The translations under genes were made by a program, and so were the position numbers. Of a stretch of 64,000 nucleotides of DNA, positions 36,833 to 48,689 are shown in pieces. The notes below the pieces were generated by a model that saw only the letters and a program-made list of their open reading frames with translations, was not told the origin of the DNA and did not search any database. Numbering within the stretch: position 1 is the stretch's first letter; the number at the start of each line of letters is the position of its first letter. The DNA lies in contig OX344763.1 of NCBI GenBank assembly GCA_947034895.1, positions 74,419,093 through 74,483,092 on the forward strand. The letters run 5' to 3'. The DNA comes from Rhytidiadelphus loreus. Its lineage: Eukaryota; Streptophyta; Bryopsida; Hypnales; Hylocomiaceae.

Positions 36833-38926
36833 CTATATATTATCATTGCTACCTCCCTCAGAAAGACACGATGAACCCTCTTTATCCTTCAGCCTTGCAC
36901 TTGCGCGGCGTGTTTGAGGACCAAGACCACCGCCACTCATGGGCCCCCTGGAAGCAGCTTCCATGTCTACTGCGGAAAAGTGTCGTTTCGTATCCGGAGA
37001 GTAGTCATCCTCGTCTTCAATCTTCCGTTTATTCTTCCGTTTTGGAGTCAAATCCACGTCTTCTGCCTTCAACGCTCTCAAAGCAGCATCCACTTTATCT
37101 ACCAAAAAGTTGACCACGTCATCATCATTTTGCATGGAAAACCACTTTGGTTCTTCTCCCCCCACTAAAAATGCCCTCCAATGCATTATGATTTCGCCCA
37201 TCCTCTTATCAAATGCCCCTGCCACCTCCACCATTGAATTTTCTGTGCTTGATTGCCCATCTAGTTCCACAAAGGCACGAACTTGTGCAGCTTCCTCCAA
37301 CTTTGATAAAAAGAGGGCCCTCCCTAGCAAAGTGTGATTGTAATCCCCGTATTGCTCATTAAACTCTTGTGTAGGCTCCACCTCTATCCAATTGCCATCT
37401 AGTCCTTTCTTCACTTCCTTTTCGGGAAATCGAAAGAATTTGTGGAATTGCATGCTCCAATGGCCCCCCATACTACGACAAAATACTTCTCGATCCTCCT
37501 CATTGGCAATACCTCTAGCTCGCAACTCCACCTCTCGATCGTGGGTCATCCACACCAAAGAATCTATCGGCACCTCCGATGATTCGTATAGCCCATGTGT
37601 AGAATTTACCGAATCCCACGTTAGACTTTTTCCCCAATGCGCATAATTTTGAAATTTGAATGGCGCTTGGTCTACCAGAAGGGTCCATCGATTGTATTCA
37701 TGGCCGGGGGGCATAGCTTCCAAGATCCCGAGCATTTCGTAGAACCTAGGAGGCAAGGGAGAACGACACTCGAGGCACACCGAACAAACAAAGAATGCTT
37801 TGATTATGCATGTGACGTGGAAAGTGTGGGGACATTGGCCCATGGTGAGGGCTCCCTCGGGCCCAAAATGAACTCGACAAAGGCTACAATGACCCTCCAA
37901 TATTAAGGCCGAAGGATCACAAGCATGCACCACTGAATTGTCATTTTTCTTGATGTGTGCCGAAAGCGTGGGATAAGGGACCCAACCTTCTTCTAGTTCC
38001 AAGGCCCAATTAATGGAGGCCACCTCTTCCTTCTTCATGTGGTTCAAACGCTCGAACATTGCATCCATGTCTCTCCAATATGTGATTTCGGTGGACCCCG
38101 TTGGATGTAAATCAAACATCTTCTTCAAACACCAAAGAGAGGACTCCACGCTATCGCATTCTTCATCCGACTTCATTGCCAATTTGAGTAGCCCTTTCAT
38201 TGCTCGTGATACTACAGACGGTTTGTCCTTGAGTTTTTTCACCCATGCCAACCATCGAGAGTCCAAAGTGCTCTTCGGCATACATTCATCCAATTGCACT
38301 ATCCGTTGCAGGCGTTTCAACTCGGCCTCCAAACGCGTGTTTTCTTCGGTGACCTCGTTCAATTTTTGCTTCAATTCTTCGACCTCATTGCTTTCCGTTT
38401 GCATAGAAGCATCGTGGAATGTGGAATTAGTATTACCGATGGGGGTCAAATACAACAAATCCGGATTGTTGTTTTCCTCAATGCCATCTAGTATGTCCTC
38501 CACTTTCTCCTTTCCCTTCTCAACATCTACTTCACCTTCTCGGATTTTCTTCTTCAACGCTACAATTTCGTACTCCAAGTCTTCAATAAACTTCCTTTGG
38601 AAAGGCAATGTATTATGTCGACACTCTGATTGAGCCTCCAATGTCTCTAGCTTCTCTTTCAATTTCGAAGCATCCGCCGCCAACTTGAGATTCTCAACAT
38701 CTATACCCTTATACTTCTTGATCTCCTCTTGGTATTCACTCAAAACCTTCAAATCTGTAACACGCTCGTCGAGAAATGGTGTCATAGATTGGCTGAACTT
38801 CACGAAGTCCAAGGCACCACTCAACAATTCAGGCGCTAATTTGGAAAAATCCGTTGCAACTTCTTGCAGCCTTGGAGCGACTTCTGCTACAAATTGAGCT
38901 GTAATTGCCAATTTTGATGCGGTCAT
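36833..38926 (-). CDS. Coiled-coil/RING-like protein A
   Basis: An intronless frame of 697 codons from ATG 38924-38926. Residues ~60-215 are predominantly coiled coil. A RING-like zinc domain follows at ~347-400, with C-x2-C, C-x-H-x2-H-x2-C and C-x2-C spacing (HCSLC ... QCPHTFHVTC ... CSVCLEC), then PPRFYEML. A conserved region of about 150 residues shared with protein B follows, and then a basic tail with nuclear-localisation-like KRKNKRK. RING domains usually recruit ubiquitin E2 enzymes; whether this variant does is unknown. The frame stays open upstream of the ATG to a stop near 39018 with protein-like sequence, so the original start may have been further 5'. A GGGCGACnnCGGGT array lies 206-554 bp upstream of the ATG. 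Confidence 0.75.
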   Translation of the reverse strand: MTASKLAITAQFVAEVAPRLQEVATDFSKLAPELLSGALDFVKFSQSMTPFLDERVTDLKVLSEYQEEIKKYKGIDVENLKLAADASKLKEKLETLEAQSECRHNTLPFQRKFIEDLEYEIVALKKKIREGEVDVEKGKEKVEDILDGIEENNNPDLLYLTPIGNTNSTFHDASMQTESNEVEELKQKLNEVTEENTRLEAELKRLQRIVQLDECMPKSTLDSRWLAWVKKLKDKPSVVSRAMKGLLKLAMKSDEECDSVESSLWCLKKMFDLHPTGSTEITYWRDMDAMFERLNHMKKEEVASINWALELEEGWVPYPTLSAHIKKNDNSVVHACDPSALILEGHCSLCRVHFGPEGALTMGQCPHTFHVTCIIKAFFVCSVCLECRSPLPPRFYEMLGILEAMPPGHEYNRWTLLVDQAPFKFQNYAHWGKSLTWDSVNSTHGLYESSEVPIDSLVWMTHDREVELRARGIANEEDREVFCRSMGGHWSMQFHKFFRFPEKEVKKGLDGNWIEVEPTQEFNEQYGDYNHTLLGRALFLSKLEEAAQVRAFVELDGQSSTENSMVEVAGAFDKRMGEIIMHWRAFLVGGEEPKWFSMQNDDDVVNFLVDKVDAALRALKAEDVDLTPKRKNKRKIEDEDDYSPDTKRHFSAVDMEAASRGPMSGGGLGPQTRRASARLKDKEGSSCLSEGGSNDNI

Positions 38927-39131
38927 CACAAAATCAGCCCATTGACTCTCGGAAGGCTCATCTTGGGTTTCCGCCAGGGTTGTCTTGTCTGACAGAATTT
39001 CGAGTTTTTGTGTCTAATAGACGTCGCATGTCGCATGTCGAATTGTCGAGTTGTCGAGTAAGGGCGGTTTTTGTTGTCGTGTACGGATTTCGGATTTCAA
39101 ATTTTTTTACCCCTTGGTAAAACGGACTGTC

Positions 39132-39480
39132 CTACGTGGCTGTGACGTGGCGTGCTTCCTGAGGGGCGACCGCGGGTAGGGGCGACCACGGGTAGGGGCG
39201 ACCACGGGTAGGGGCGACCACGGGTAGGGGCGACCACGGGTAGGGGGCGACCACGGGTAGGGGCGACAGCGGGTAGGGGGCGACCACGGGTAGGGGCGAC
39301 CGCGGGTAGGGGGGCGACCACGGGTAGGGGGCGACCACGGGTAGGGCGACCTCGGGTCCAAAATCCTGGGCGACTGCGGGTCCGAAGTCCAGGGCGACTG
39401 CGGGTCCGAAGTCCAGGGTGACTGCGGGTCCGAAATCCAGGGCGACTGCGGGTCCGAAATCCAGGGCGACCACGGGTCCT
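39132..39480 (+). repeat. GGGCGACnnCGGGT array upstream of RING-like A
   Basis: About 18 units of the core GGGCGAC(C/T)(A/G)CGGGT. The left half has 16-17-bp spacing (GGGGCGACCACGGGTA); the right half has a 24-bp unit ending TCCGAAATCCA. Relative to RING-like A the sense strand reads ACCCGnnGTCGCCC. Confidence 0.9.
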
Positions 39481-40003
39481 ACTTCATGGGCTACAAGTCT
39501 GGGGCCCCCACAACATTTTTTTTCCAATATTTATTCTTCAACCAACACATTCCACAGCAAATCGGCAATATATAAGCATTGAATTATATGCTCGGTACGT
39601 ACCAAAGCAAATGAACATGCATTATGTAATGATATATCATGGGACAATCAATTCATAAGCCTAAAACATAATAATAATAAAAACCTTGGACAATAATCAT
39701 ATTAATTTAAATGGAACTGCGTACATACATAGGGATGATCTTCACAATTGAGTACCAAGACCACTCCTGTTTGAAATTGCACACTTATTTGCAAAAAATA
39801 CGAATACCTTCATTAATCATCATCGTCAACACCAAAGTACCTTTTACAATCTTCCTGACTTTGTGAAGCCAAGTGATGGACTACACAAAATTCAAAATCT
39901 ACCTATTTCATTACAAGCTTTGGCAACAAATCTTCACTACAAGGCATTGATGTTAAATCCTTATAGTACTATTTGAAGGCCTCCACATCTATAATGCAAC
40001 ACA

Positions 40004-43000
40004 TTACATTGTGAAGGTAGAATCGCTTTCCGCTTCATCTGCATTGGGGTCGGTGTCTTCATGTGGCCCACTACTGTCACTAGCTCTTGAGACCTCATTT
40101 TCATCATCCTCTCTGCTTGTAGGTTGAAGGATCACCTCACGTTCCACCTCAGAGTTCAAATTTCGCACTTGCGTTTCTAAACCACCAACAACTTCGGCTA
40201 GCACTAATCGCTTTGTCGGCCTCGATGCATCAGTGGTTCCATTGATAATAGGGCCTGTCGGTCGCTCAAGCACCTGCTGCCCAACATGTTGACGCTCTGC
40301 TCTCGCTGCTGCGCTTGATGGCCAAGGATTACGAGTGGAATTTCGTTCTCCAATGACAAATGGATGGATCGCATGGTTTTGACGCTTGGGGTTCCGTGTC
40401 AGTCTGTCTTGCGTCTTGCGAGTTCGTTTATTTCCTGATTTGGAGTGTTCACGCGATCGCCTGGATGATTCTCCAGGGCCTGACATCAACGAGGCCGGAG
40501 TAGGTTGTGGAGCTGAGCCATGAACTCCTTCATCAACGATTTGTCGTAGATCATTATGTGTCGGCGACCTTGTTAGAGGAGTTGGTACTATCCTCGATGT
40601 TGTGGCAATGTCTACACTTGCAGGGCGATTGGACCCACGGGTACGGGTCTCGTTGAATACCACTTGCAATGGCGCATCTGAATCGTACACCCTAGTTTCT
40701 GTTGCAGTGTTGTTGGTCGGTGCTAAACTTGGATGAATTGCAGGTACCTCTTCAATATGCGACACCTCTTCTTGCCTTTCACCCTGTACATTAACTCGTA
40801 CACCACTTCGGAGGTTCATTGGCATACTAGGCGGCAGACATGTGGCAATTGGAGACCTTACAAGCTCCACTTCATCTGCCACTGGAATATCTGCACCGTC
40901 ATTGTTGTCATCAGGAGTTCTTTCCCTCGTTGGGTCTGCATTGATTACCGGAAATGCATCCCAAGCCGACACATGAGGGGCTTCGTCTCTGCGGTGGTGC
41001 GACGCCTCTGGAGAGCTCAATCCATCATCATCACCCACGAAAGTGTTGTGGTATCGTCCTCGTGGAGGACTACCTACACGGGGCACCATACCAGCCCACC
41101 TATTTTCACGGAGGCGTTCTTCTACTACCACACGTCTCTGTTCTTCTCTCAAATCTCTAAACCTAACTTCATCTTCGTCCCCCGAAGAATATGGTTCTTC
41201 ATTCTCTTCATCTGTATCTCCATCTACAAGGTATTTTTCGTAGAATAGTGCTGGATTGTGTCCTTGTTTTTTACGTTCCAATTTGCTGTTGGTGTAGATA
41301 TACACCAACATCTCAGCCTTCTTTGTGGCTAGGCGATTACGCACTTTATCGTGTACAAACGAATACATGCTCCAGTTTCTTTCACAAGATGATGCTGAGC
41401 ATGTCAGAGACAAAACTCTCCTTGCTATTTTTGGAAGAGCGTTCCCACCCACACGATTCCACCATTGATGAGGCAACAAGTTACATCGAGTAACATCTGG
41501 AGCCTCTTGTAATGGATCAAAGGGACCCGACTTCTCTTCAAATTCCGTCAACTCAGCAATTGCTTCATCTTCATCCACATTCAATGGTCCGCTCAATTTT
41601 CTGATGACTCGATTCAATGCCCGCTTTGCCTCTTCATTGTTATGAAGCTCTTCCACATCTGTCAAATACGGGTTCAACAATGCCCCTGCATAATGGAGGT
41701 CCGTGCGCATCAACTTCCAACGAGCATCAAATTGTTTTAGGAACTTCGTCGCGGTCTGCTCATCAAGAAAGAACGGAGCCTCCTTTAAAGTGCACACGTG
41801 CTGACGAAGGCTACTCATTATTATCCAAGCTTTCGGCATCGCCGGTATTTTGCCATCGAACTAGCGCAGAGCAAGAATCACTGGAAGAACCATGTGCTGG
41901 AAATTACCGCATTCCACCCAAAACACTTCCGAAACTATATCCTCTCGCGCTTTACGGGCCCGCTCTCTTGTAATGAGTCCGTTTGTTCTGCTGACCAAAC
42001 TATTCTCAAATGGCATATACGTCTCGTCCCCCACCACGAATTGAAGCGCTTGTTTGCACTCTACCAAACGGTCTATCATGAGAAAATGCACTGCGAAGCG
42101 TGTGGCCGCGGGAAGTCTCAATGACTTCTTCGGCGAGTACTTACGGAAGAGACCCAAAGTCAAGTGGTACTTCTTTATAAACTTCACAATTGCCCTGGCC
42201 TTATCCACTAGATCTTTGATCCTTTTTTCCTTTCCCTAGTCTTCCAAAAGTAAGTCCAATATATGTGCGGCACATCCTTGCGTATACATGTGGGGATACC
42301 TTGCTTGCAACTCGCGCATTGACCCTGTCATTACGGAAGCATTGTCTGTACACAATTGGACAATATTTCCTGGTCCCACCTGCTCTATGTAGGTAGCCAT
42401 TGTATTCACCGTATACGCCATGTCTTTCCTCTCTCCTGTGGTGTCAACCGATCCCAGGAAGACATCACCCGCAGGGCGAACGAGCATCATATTCAACAAG
42501 GGACGGTGATTTGTATCTGACCATCCATCTGAACAGATAGTGGCTCCATATTGGGTAATAGAACTCTTTGTTCGACTACTGACCATTTTTGTAACAGCCT
42601 CCTTCTTCACATCAAGTAGTTTAGTGCGCACCGCATTGTACGATGGCGGGGAATATGGAAATCCACATGTCGAAGTTGCTTTCACAGCATTCACAAAGGT
42701 TGGATGCCGCACCACATTGAATGCAATGTTAGCCTCATAAAAGAAAGAAGCCCATAGTCTGTCCAAGTTTTGTCTTTCATTGACCCGGAATGATTCATCC
42801 ATGCTTTGTTGACGAGAAATCGAGGTTGAGCGCATCCTTCTCACCGTCACAGGAGTAGAATTCATTGAATCTGGATTACGAGGCGGTGCATTAGGTGCTT
42901 CTGTCCTGTCGCTTGGGTCCACAGAACCTTCCACTGATGCATCCACAGTATACCCTGCAACGGACTCAGCAACAACATCAACCTCAAGATCTACTCCATG

Positions 43001-43291
43001 CATCTCCTCCAAACTCATTTCTTTTGGTACAATCCCTTCACAGTTTCTGAATAATTCGAGGACTACGGATGGAATACGTTTACAACGTTCCACTGTTGAT
43101 GTACGGGGGTAACCAAAGTGACCAAATGCCCGCTTCCGCACGAAAACTTTGTTCCAACCACAAAAAATACAAGTCCTCGTATTTGCGGAACGAGCGGGGT
43201 TCGTTTCAATAACCAACCAGGGATCCCACTCCTTTGTGGCTCTTCGAGTATCATTTATGTTCGTCCTCCTCCCCGCTCCTCGGTTTGCCAT
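40004..43291 (-). pseudogene. hAT transposase, near full-length, two in-frame TAG
   Basis: The gene starts at ATG 43289-43291. A BED zinc finger (CIFCGW ... HFGYP) is followed by a DUF659-type transposase region with likely catalytic Asp residues in CSDGWSD and CTDNASVM. An hAT C-terminal dimerisation domain (ASSCERNWSMYSFVH) follows, with the likely catalytic Glu, and then a long polar tail. The total of about 1095 codons is usual for plant BED-hAT proteins with a long tail. Only two stops break it, TAG at 42236-42238 and 41861-41863, both in frame and both explainable as CAG to TAG. No frameshift is seen, so inactivation is recent. GGGCGACnnCGGGT arrays lie on both sides. Confidence 0.8.
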
Positions 43292-43659
43292 ATTGTTTAT
43301 CTGATATGCGTTATTCCAAACCGAAACGTATATGTACCCAAGTGCTTCGGAAAAAAAAATTATGACAAAGCCACCGCTTCGAGTAGTTTTCTAACCACTC
43401 AAAGCAAGGTTGTTGCCCTCTGAAGAATATAACATTGCATGAAGCCTCTTGAGAAGATCCAAGCCATATGTTCATCAACAGAGCAATGGAAATCCAATGT
43501 TGTTCCTCTACATTTATAGTGCTTTCGGTCTTCCCTCCACACGCTCCAAGGATGGTTTTAGGGCGCCGCTACCAAACTCTATTACACCCGAGGTCGCCCT
43601 ACCCGACCGCTGGTCCACCTCCAGGCATATGGAGGCGCGCGCCTTTGCAGTAGTCGACT

Positions 43660-43935
43660 TCGGGTCACATGGTGCGAACGCGGGTTCCGGCAGGCGACTT
43701 CGGGTCCGAAATAGGGCGAACGCGGGTCCAGGGAGGGCGACTTCGGGTCCCGGATGGGCGACTTCGGGTCTCAAACGGGCGACTTCGGGTCCCGGATGGG
43801 CGACTTCGGGTCTCAAATGGGCGACTTCGGGTCCCACATGGGCGACTTCGGGTTTCATGGGAGACTTCGAGTGCCATGGGCGACCTTGGGGGAAAGAAGG
43901 GCGACCTCGGGGGAAAGAAGGGCGACTTCATGTGC
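43660..43935 (+). repeat. GGGCGACnnCGGGT array upstream of the hAT gene
   Basis: About 12 units of GGGCGACTTCGGGT with a 21-bp period in the centre (spacers CCCGGAT and CTCAAAC alternate), degenerating at the right end to GGGCGACCTCGGGGGAAAGAA. Sense orientation relative to the hAT gene is ACCCGAAGTCGCCC. Confidence 0.9.
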
Positions 43936-43957
43936 ATAAAGATTAACTTAACCCCTA

Positions 43958-44330
43958 AAGGACCATTGTCCCCTCAAGGAACAATATGGATTTTGGGCAG
44001 GTTCCTATGATCTCAATTTTTAATGAATTTTTTGGAAACTATCTCATAATATACAAGAGCTTATTACCTTTATGGGAATATAAATTTTGTTGCAATTGGT
44101 ACCTGGGATTCCGGGAACAAAAGTTATGGCATCTTTAACATAATTTGTAAAGAACGTCTCAGGGCAGAAAAAGAAATCTACAAGAATTTGAAATTAATTT
44201 TTTAATTTTTTTCTTCTTAAAGGTCATATTTTTGTCTACATGTGTAGCTTTGATTCATTCCATTTGGATTAGTAATGTGAAAGTTATGAACAATATTGTT
44301 TGGCAGGTAATCAAAATGAAATGATTCAAA
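43958..44330 (-). repeat. Dispersed repeat family R, copy 2
   Basis: An inverted copy of the repeat at 10380-10915. It begins CCCCTAAAGGACCATTGTCCC and carries CAAAAGTTATGGCAT and TTTTTGTCTACATGTG. It starts directly beside the array. DNA from 44331 to 45110 shows no gene. Confidence 0.75.
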
Positions 44331-45111
44331 GTTTTTCACATAGATATAAATCATAAGAAATTAAGAACCAATTTCAATATCAATTTTGTTTTTGGAAATG
44401 CCTTATCATTTGTGAAGAATATCATTAATTTTTCAGGGGACCAACTGAATGCTAAGTATTGAAAACTACTTATCATACAAAAACATTTGAACCACGTAGT
44501 GAGAAGTTCTAAAATTTGGTAGGCTTCGAATTTAATCCTTTAAAAAATGTTGTGCCAAAGGAGATACTACAAATTTTATTCATGTTTCCCTTCTAAATAT
44601 CACTATGATGCCAAAACAAACTATTTCACTCCTTACGGGTTTAGGATTTAGGAATAGCTTCAAATCTATAGTAAACTTTATTTATTTTCACATCATAGGA
44701 TGATCTTGCAATTGATGTACATGGCAAACTAGAAATTGTATGAAGTTGTTCAAATATAAATAATTGTTTGGATGTTCGGTATGAATTTCTTAAAAAGACA
44801 ATGGTATTATTACATTGTTGGTATTTTGTGTAAATGAAAGCACAAAAGTCTACGTAGAAAACTGACCTACAACACATGCAATAAATGTATTTGACATGTG
44901 TCTAATCATCAAGAATTAGATCTTCAAAACACATAAAGGCTAATTCATATAGGAATATTTATATATCTTTATTGAAGAAACAAAACATGGACCCCATTGT
45001 ACAACATGAGGTGGTTCTAAAGGTCAAAGCAACCCTTCCGATACACACAAGTTTAGAAAAACAACTACCTATTAGTCTATTATTTACTAGAAGACTACCT
45101 CTAGCCTAAAA

Positions 45112-46689
45112 TCATGCAACATCCGTATTGGCCTCCTCTTCCCTTTTCTTCTTCATGACTTCAAACTCATGGGCCGCAATTCTATAAGCACTCTTCAAAA
45201 GGGGTAGGTCATGGTTCCACATCTTGTTTTTGATCCAAAAATTCTTGAACGTTCTCGCATAACCAATGTGTGCAGTCCGGAAATCTATGTGCTTCTGAAA
45301 CTGGTGTTCAAGCTTCTTCAAAGAAACTAACTTCTGCTTCAAGGAAGCTACCTCTGATGTCAGCACACAATGCTCTTCATCTACTAATAATGCATCCAAA
45401 GCCATTGGAAGGTCAATGGGGCCTACAACCGTGGTTTCTTTTAGGTCATTCAACCTTGACTGCGCCTCTTCCACAGCTTTCCTTTCGGTATTCAATCGGT
45501 TTTCTTCTGCCAAACACTCTTCCATTATTTTGGCCATTCGTTTATCCAAGAACGGGGTGGAATTTGAGGTAGAGCCTCCATCTTTGCCTTTATTGAATTT
45601 CAAATAAAATTGCTCCAGCTCGTCCATTTCCTTTTGTTGAACTGACAAACGAACTTTCCCGCTTATGATTAGTGCTTCAAGGGTGTGCTCATCGTTGTCC
45701 TGAATGTCACCACCAGTGCGTTCACGCTGCCTTTCACATTCCATTTCTATTTCTACCAGTCTACCAAGAATAGCCTTCAACTGGGCTTTATAAGCTTCTT
45801 TTCCTTGCCTCCTCGTGTCTTCAAGATATAATACTTCCCTTCCTGCTTCTTGAAGAGGTAGTTCTTCACATGAATCAAAAATCACCAATGCTTGTTCAGC
45901 ATCTCGTTGCAACCCGATCTCGCCCTCCTCCTTGTCTTCCTCCATTTCTCGCATGCGTGCATATACATGTTGAAGAACTTCGTCTTCCTCAGGATGACGG
46001 AAGTGCATTGGCTCCAACGATCTAAGAGGCGCGACATGCAATACTACTGCCTCTTCTGAGTCTCCAACAAAAGGTACCACCGCTGCCATATTTTCTTCAA
46101 GTATTGGATCTTCATTTGGGGGCATAGGGTCTGCAATGTCTTCTTCATCCGAGTCGGTGGAGGTGGACGACTGGCCCCAATCGTAGTCTTCATCCGACAC
46201 TTCTTCTTTGAAATGTTTTTTGGGCCCTAATCCATCCCTCGGATTATTTGATGGATCCGCCCTTGGAATGTCTTTGGTAGTGGGAACTATGCTATTGGGG
46301 GTTTTCTTAATGGTCCTCCAATCCACAATTCGTCGCAATTGTAGCTCTGCATAGACCATTTGGCATATACCCAATGAAACTTGACTCCCCTTCACTGTTG
46401 GTTTTTGATATAATGTCCGGTAAACTTCGATGCACCGTTGCACAAATGCATCATCTCTGCAGTAGTGAAGATTAGCATTGTTTTGGCTGATATGGACATC
46501 GTGCCGGAAGTAAGGGAATAACTTATCGATATGGCACCACCCTACGTAGGCCTTGCAAGTGTTGAACGTCCAATCCGATTGCACGTTTTGCCAATTTGGA
46601 AATGCCCTTGCTGTTGGGTCCAAAAGGATGGCTACATTCCGACTATGGCGCTCTCCTTTCTTCTTTGCCTTCTTAAAGGGGGGGGCCAT
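45112..46689 (-). CDS. WCHI-KLFP family coiled-coil protein 1
   Basis: An intronless frame of 525 codons from ATG 46687-46689, ending in TGA. The start is basic (KKAKKKGERHSRN), a possible nuclear-localisation signal. Residues ~18-130 form a conserved domain shared with the gene at 58.9 kb: VAILL-P, YV/G-WCHI-x-KLFP, RH-x2-H, RC-x-EV, MVYAE and VDW. An acidic Ser/Asp region and about 250 residues of coiled coil follow. I do not recognise the family. The arrangement of a small head plus coiled coil resembles a structural or adaptor protein. A block similar to that upstream of the kinase and of family member 2 lies 102-163 bp upstream, followed by a GGGCGAC array. Confidence 0.7.
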   Translation of the reverse strand: MAPPFKKAKKKGERHSRNVAILLDPTARAFPNWQNVQSDWTFNTCKAYVGWCHIDKLFPYFRHDVHISQNNANLHYCRDDAFVQRCIEVYRTLYQKPTVKGSQVSLGICQMVYAELQLRRIVDWRTIKKTPNSIVPTTKDIPRADPSNNPRDGLGPKKHFKEEVSDEDYDWGQSSTSTDSDEEDIADPMPPNEDPILEENMAAVVPFVGDSEEAVVLHVAPLRSLEPMHFRHPEEDEVLQHVYARMREMEEDKEEGEIGLQRDAEQALVIFDSCEELPLQEAGREVLYLEDTRRQGKEAYKAQLKAILGRLVEIEMECERQRERTGGDIQDNDEHTLEALIISGKVRLSVQQKEMDELEQFYLKFNKGKDGGSTSNSTPFLDKRMAKIMEECLAEENRLNTERKAVEEAQSRLNDLKETTVVGPIDLPMALDALLVDEEHCVLTSEVASLKQKLVSLKKLEHQFQKHIDFRTAHIGYARTFKNFWIKNKMWNHDLPLLKSAYRIAAHEFEVMKKKREEEANTDVA

Positions 46690-46790
46690 GGTGAATATAG
46701 GATGTGTTGGTATCCTCCAAGTGCTCACAAAGTATGGTCTTCCACAATCGACGACAACACAAAAAGTGTCCTAGACACAAGATTCCAGTG

Positions 46791-46852
46791 CACGAACACG
46801 CATCCAGACGCTTGAAAGCATATGGAAGCCGATGCACAGCACTGGAAAAGAA
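46791..46852 (-). promoter_or_regulatory. Shared upstream block, copy at WCHI-KLFP 1
   Basis: On the minus strand it contains CTGTGCATCGGCTTCCAT followed by CTGGATGCGTG. It is similar in order and spacing to the blocks at 53656-53712 and 58588-58650. It lies between the array and the start codon. Confidence 0.45.
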
Positions 46853-46867
46853 AGTGGCAGCTCGCGT

Positions 46868-47000
46868 CCCAGGCGACCGCATTTGTACCCAAAGTCGCCC
46901 TGGGCGCGTGCGGGATCAGGGTTCAGGGGGGCGAGTGCGTTAAGTGGGGCGACCGCGGGTCCAGAAAGGGCGCGTGCGGCTTCAGGGCGACCGCGGGTCC
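46868..47000 (+). repeat. GGGCGACnnCGGGT array upstream of WCHI-KLFP 1
   Basis: A short, degenerate array: GGGCGACCGCGGGTCC occurs twice exactly, with related GGCGACCGCATTTG, GGGCGCGTGCGG and GGGCGAGTGCG units. Sense orientation to the gene is ACCCGCGGTCGCCC. Confidence 0.75.
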
Positions 47001-47199
47001 AGGGAAAGGTAGTAGACTCAAGAAATGCAAAGGGAGAATTGACCCCCTCATTGCCCCCGTCAACTTAGATTTTAAAAAAAAGCCCCCTATATTCTGCCAA
47101 CTTTTGGGTAATTCTTGCATCTCCTAGAAGTAATTTGGGGCCTCTGATTGCAAATATGATTTCAGAATTCCCCCAAAAATTAAGCAGTGCAAATAATAA

Positions 47200-47790
47200 A
47201 TTCTAGGGCAAGCCCTGGATGGGCAATGAGGGAGTCAATTCACCCTGGCCCTCACAAATGGCTCATCTCAAGACTGATCTCCCTTTTTCATGTATTTACT
47301 TCAATGAAAATATTTTTAGATCATTTTTCAGACAAAGAAAAATAAAAGAAGAATCTAACACAAGTGATTTCATTTTTTTTAAGTATTTTTTAATTAATTG
47401 AAAATTTCCAAAGGACTTGTGTCATAGGTCCCTACTTATGCCCCTAGGTCTCCCGTAAAACGTTCACTTGCAACTTCTAAAGAAAAATGGGGAAGTAAAG
47501 AGAATGAATTGGCTTTTACAATTGATAATTTTTTTTTCTCGAATCATTTAATGATTATGGAGGTCAATTTATGAACTACAGTTTGTCCATTTCAAAGCCA
47601 CTTATAGAGTCCATTTTTAATGCCCAGTCCATTTTAGAGCCTTCTACCTTATATTTACTTTCACATCCTCACAAATGGAGAAAGGAAGTACAATTTATGT
47701 ATCAATGAATAGGTGGTAGTAAAATCGTGGGCCACCGCAATTAAAAATATTCCCAACATGTAATGAGTTTAATAGCTTTTTCAAGTGATA
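47200..47790 (+). repeat. AT-rich repeat, left inverted copy
   Basis: It matches 57590-58150 in inverse orientation (blocks AAGTCCTTTGGAAATTT, GGGACCTATGACA, CACTTATAGAGTCCAT, GAAAGTAAA). It also matches, less well, 54880-55240 in direct orientation. It is non-coding. Confidence 0.7.
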
Positions 47791-48309
47791 TTAAGTTTTG
47801 GAAGAGAACATTTTAGTGTGCCAATATAATTTGTAGTTCTTCATTTCAACTCCAATCCCAAATTTATTTTTATAAGCAGTACACTCAACCATGAAAAAGT
47901 AAATTTGGTAGGTTATCATCTCACAACTCTTATCCAATATTGCACCTTCATGAAACGTGCATACTAATACACAAGCTAATTAAACATTCCTATGGTTAGG
48001 TTCTTGTTTCATAAAACTTGCTTCAATGGAAATAACTATAAGTCCATGCTCTTTTCATAAAGGAAAAATACAGTTGGAAAGGCATAGGCACTTAGGGGGT
48101 CATTAGTAATGCATTCTAATTGTTAAGCTAAACTTATCTTTTGACTCTAAATAGATTATGCAAACACCCCTCTTCTAAAATCAAATTTCATTCGCAAGTA
48201 CATCTTCGTCATTGTCCATAATGACGAACAATTCTAATTAAAGAAAGATTTAGCACAATTGAATTCTAAAATACTCTATATCATTACAAATTAGTTGCTT
48301 TAAAGTTTC

Positions 48310-48569
48310 AAAAAATCCCGTGAAGACCTCGGTATACGCCACATGACATGCTTCGAAGGTTTGACCAGGAGCCTCTTCGAACTCCACTATGACCTGTTTC
48401 TTATCTCATAGCGGAGTTCGAAGAGGTCCCTGACCGAACCAAGAAGCCTAAACCAGAACCTCGTACATCATATACACCAGGTTGGGAATCGAACCGTAGA
48501 CCTCCCAGACTCCACTTGAATTCGAAGAAGTCGACCCTTGTGTGAGAATCCCTTCCACTACTTCACCTT
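48310..48569 (-). ncRNA. Pol III-type hairpin unit 1
   Basis: On the minus strand an A-box-like AGGTGAAGTAGTGG (48555-48569) is followed by a perfect B box GGTTCGATTCC (48484-48495), a 67-nt hairpin (48366-48432) and a T6 run (48310-48315), the usual Pol III stop. The hairpin arms pair in 23 of 26 positions. A GGGCGAC array begins about 120 bp upstream. Transcription is inferred from the signals only. Confidence 0.55.
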
Positions 48570-48689
48570 CCCGTTGGTCACACCGGGAATCACCTTTGAT
48601 GCACCACTTCTTGTCCATGCCATTTTTATTCTTTTTTTTTCTTTGATTGTACGGGTCTTCAAAACAACATGAGCCGCCCAACACAAATT

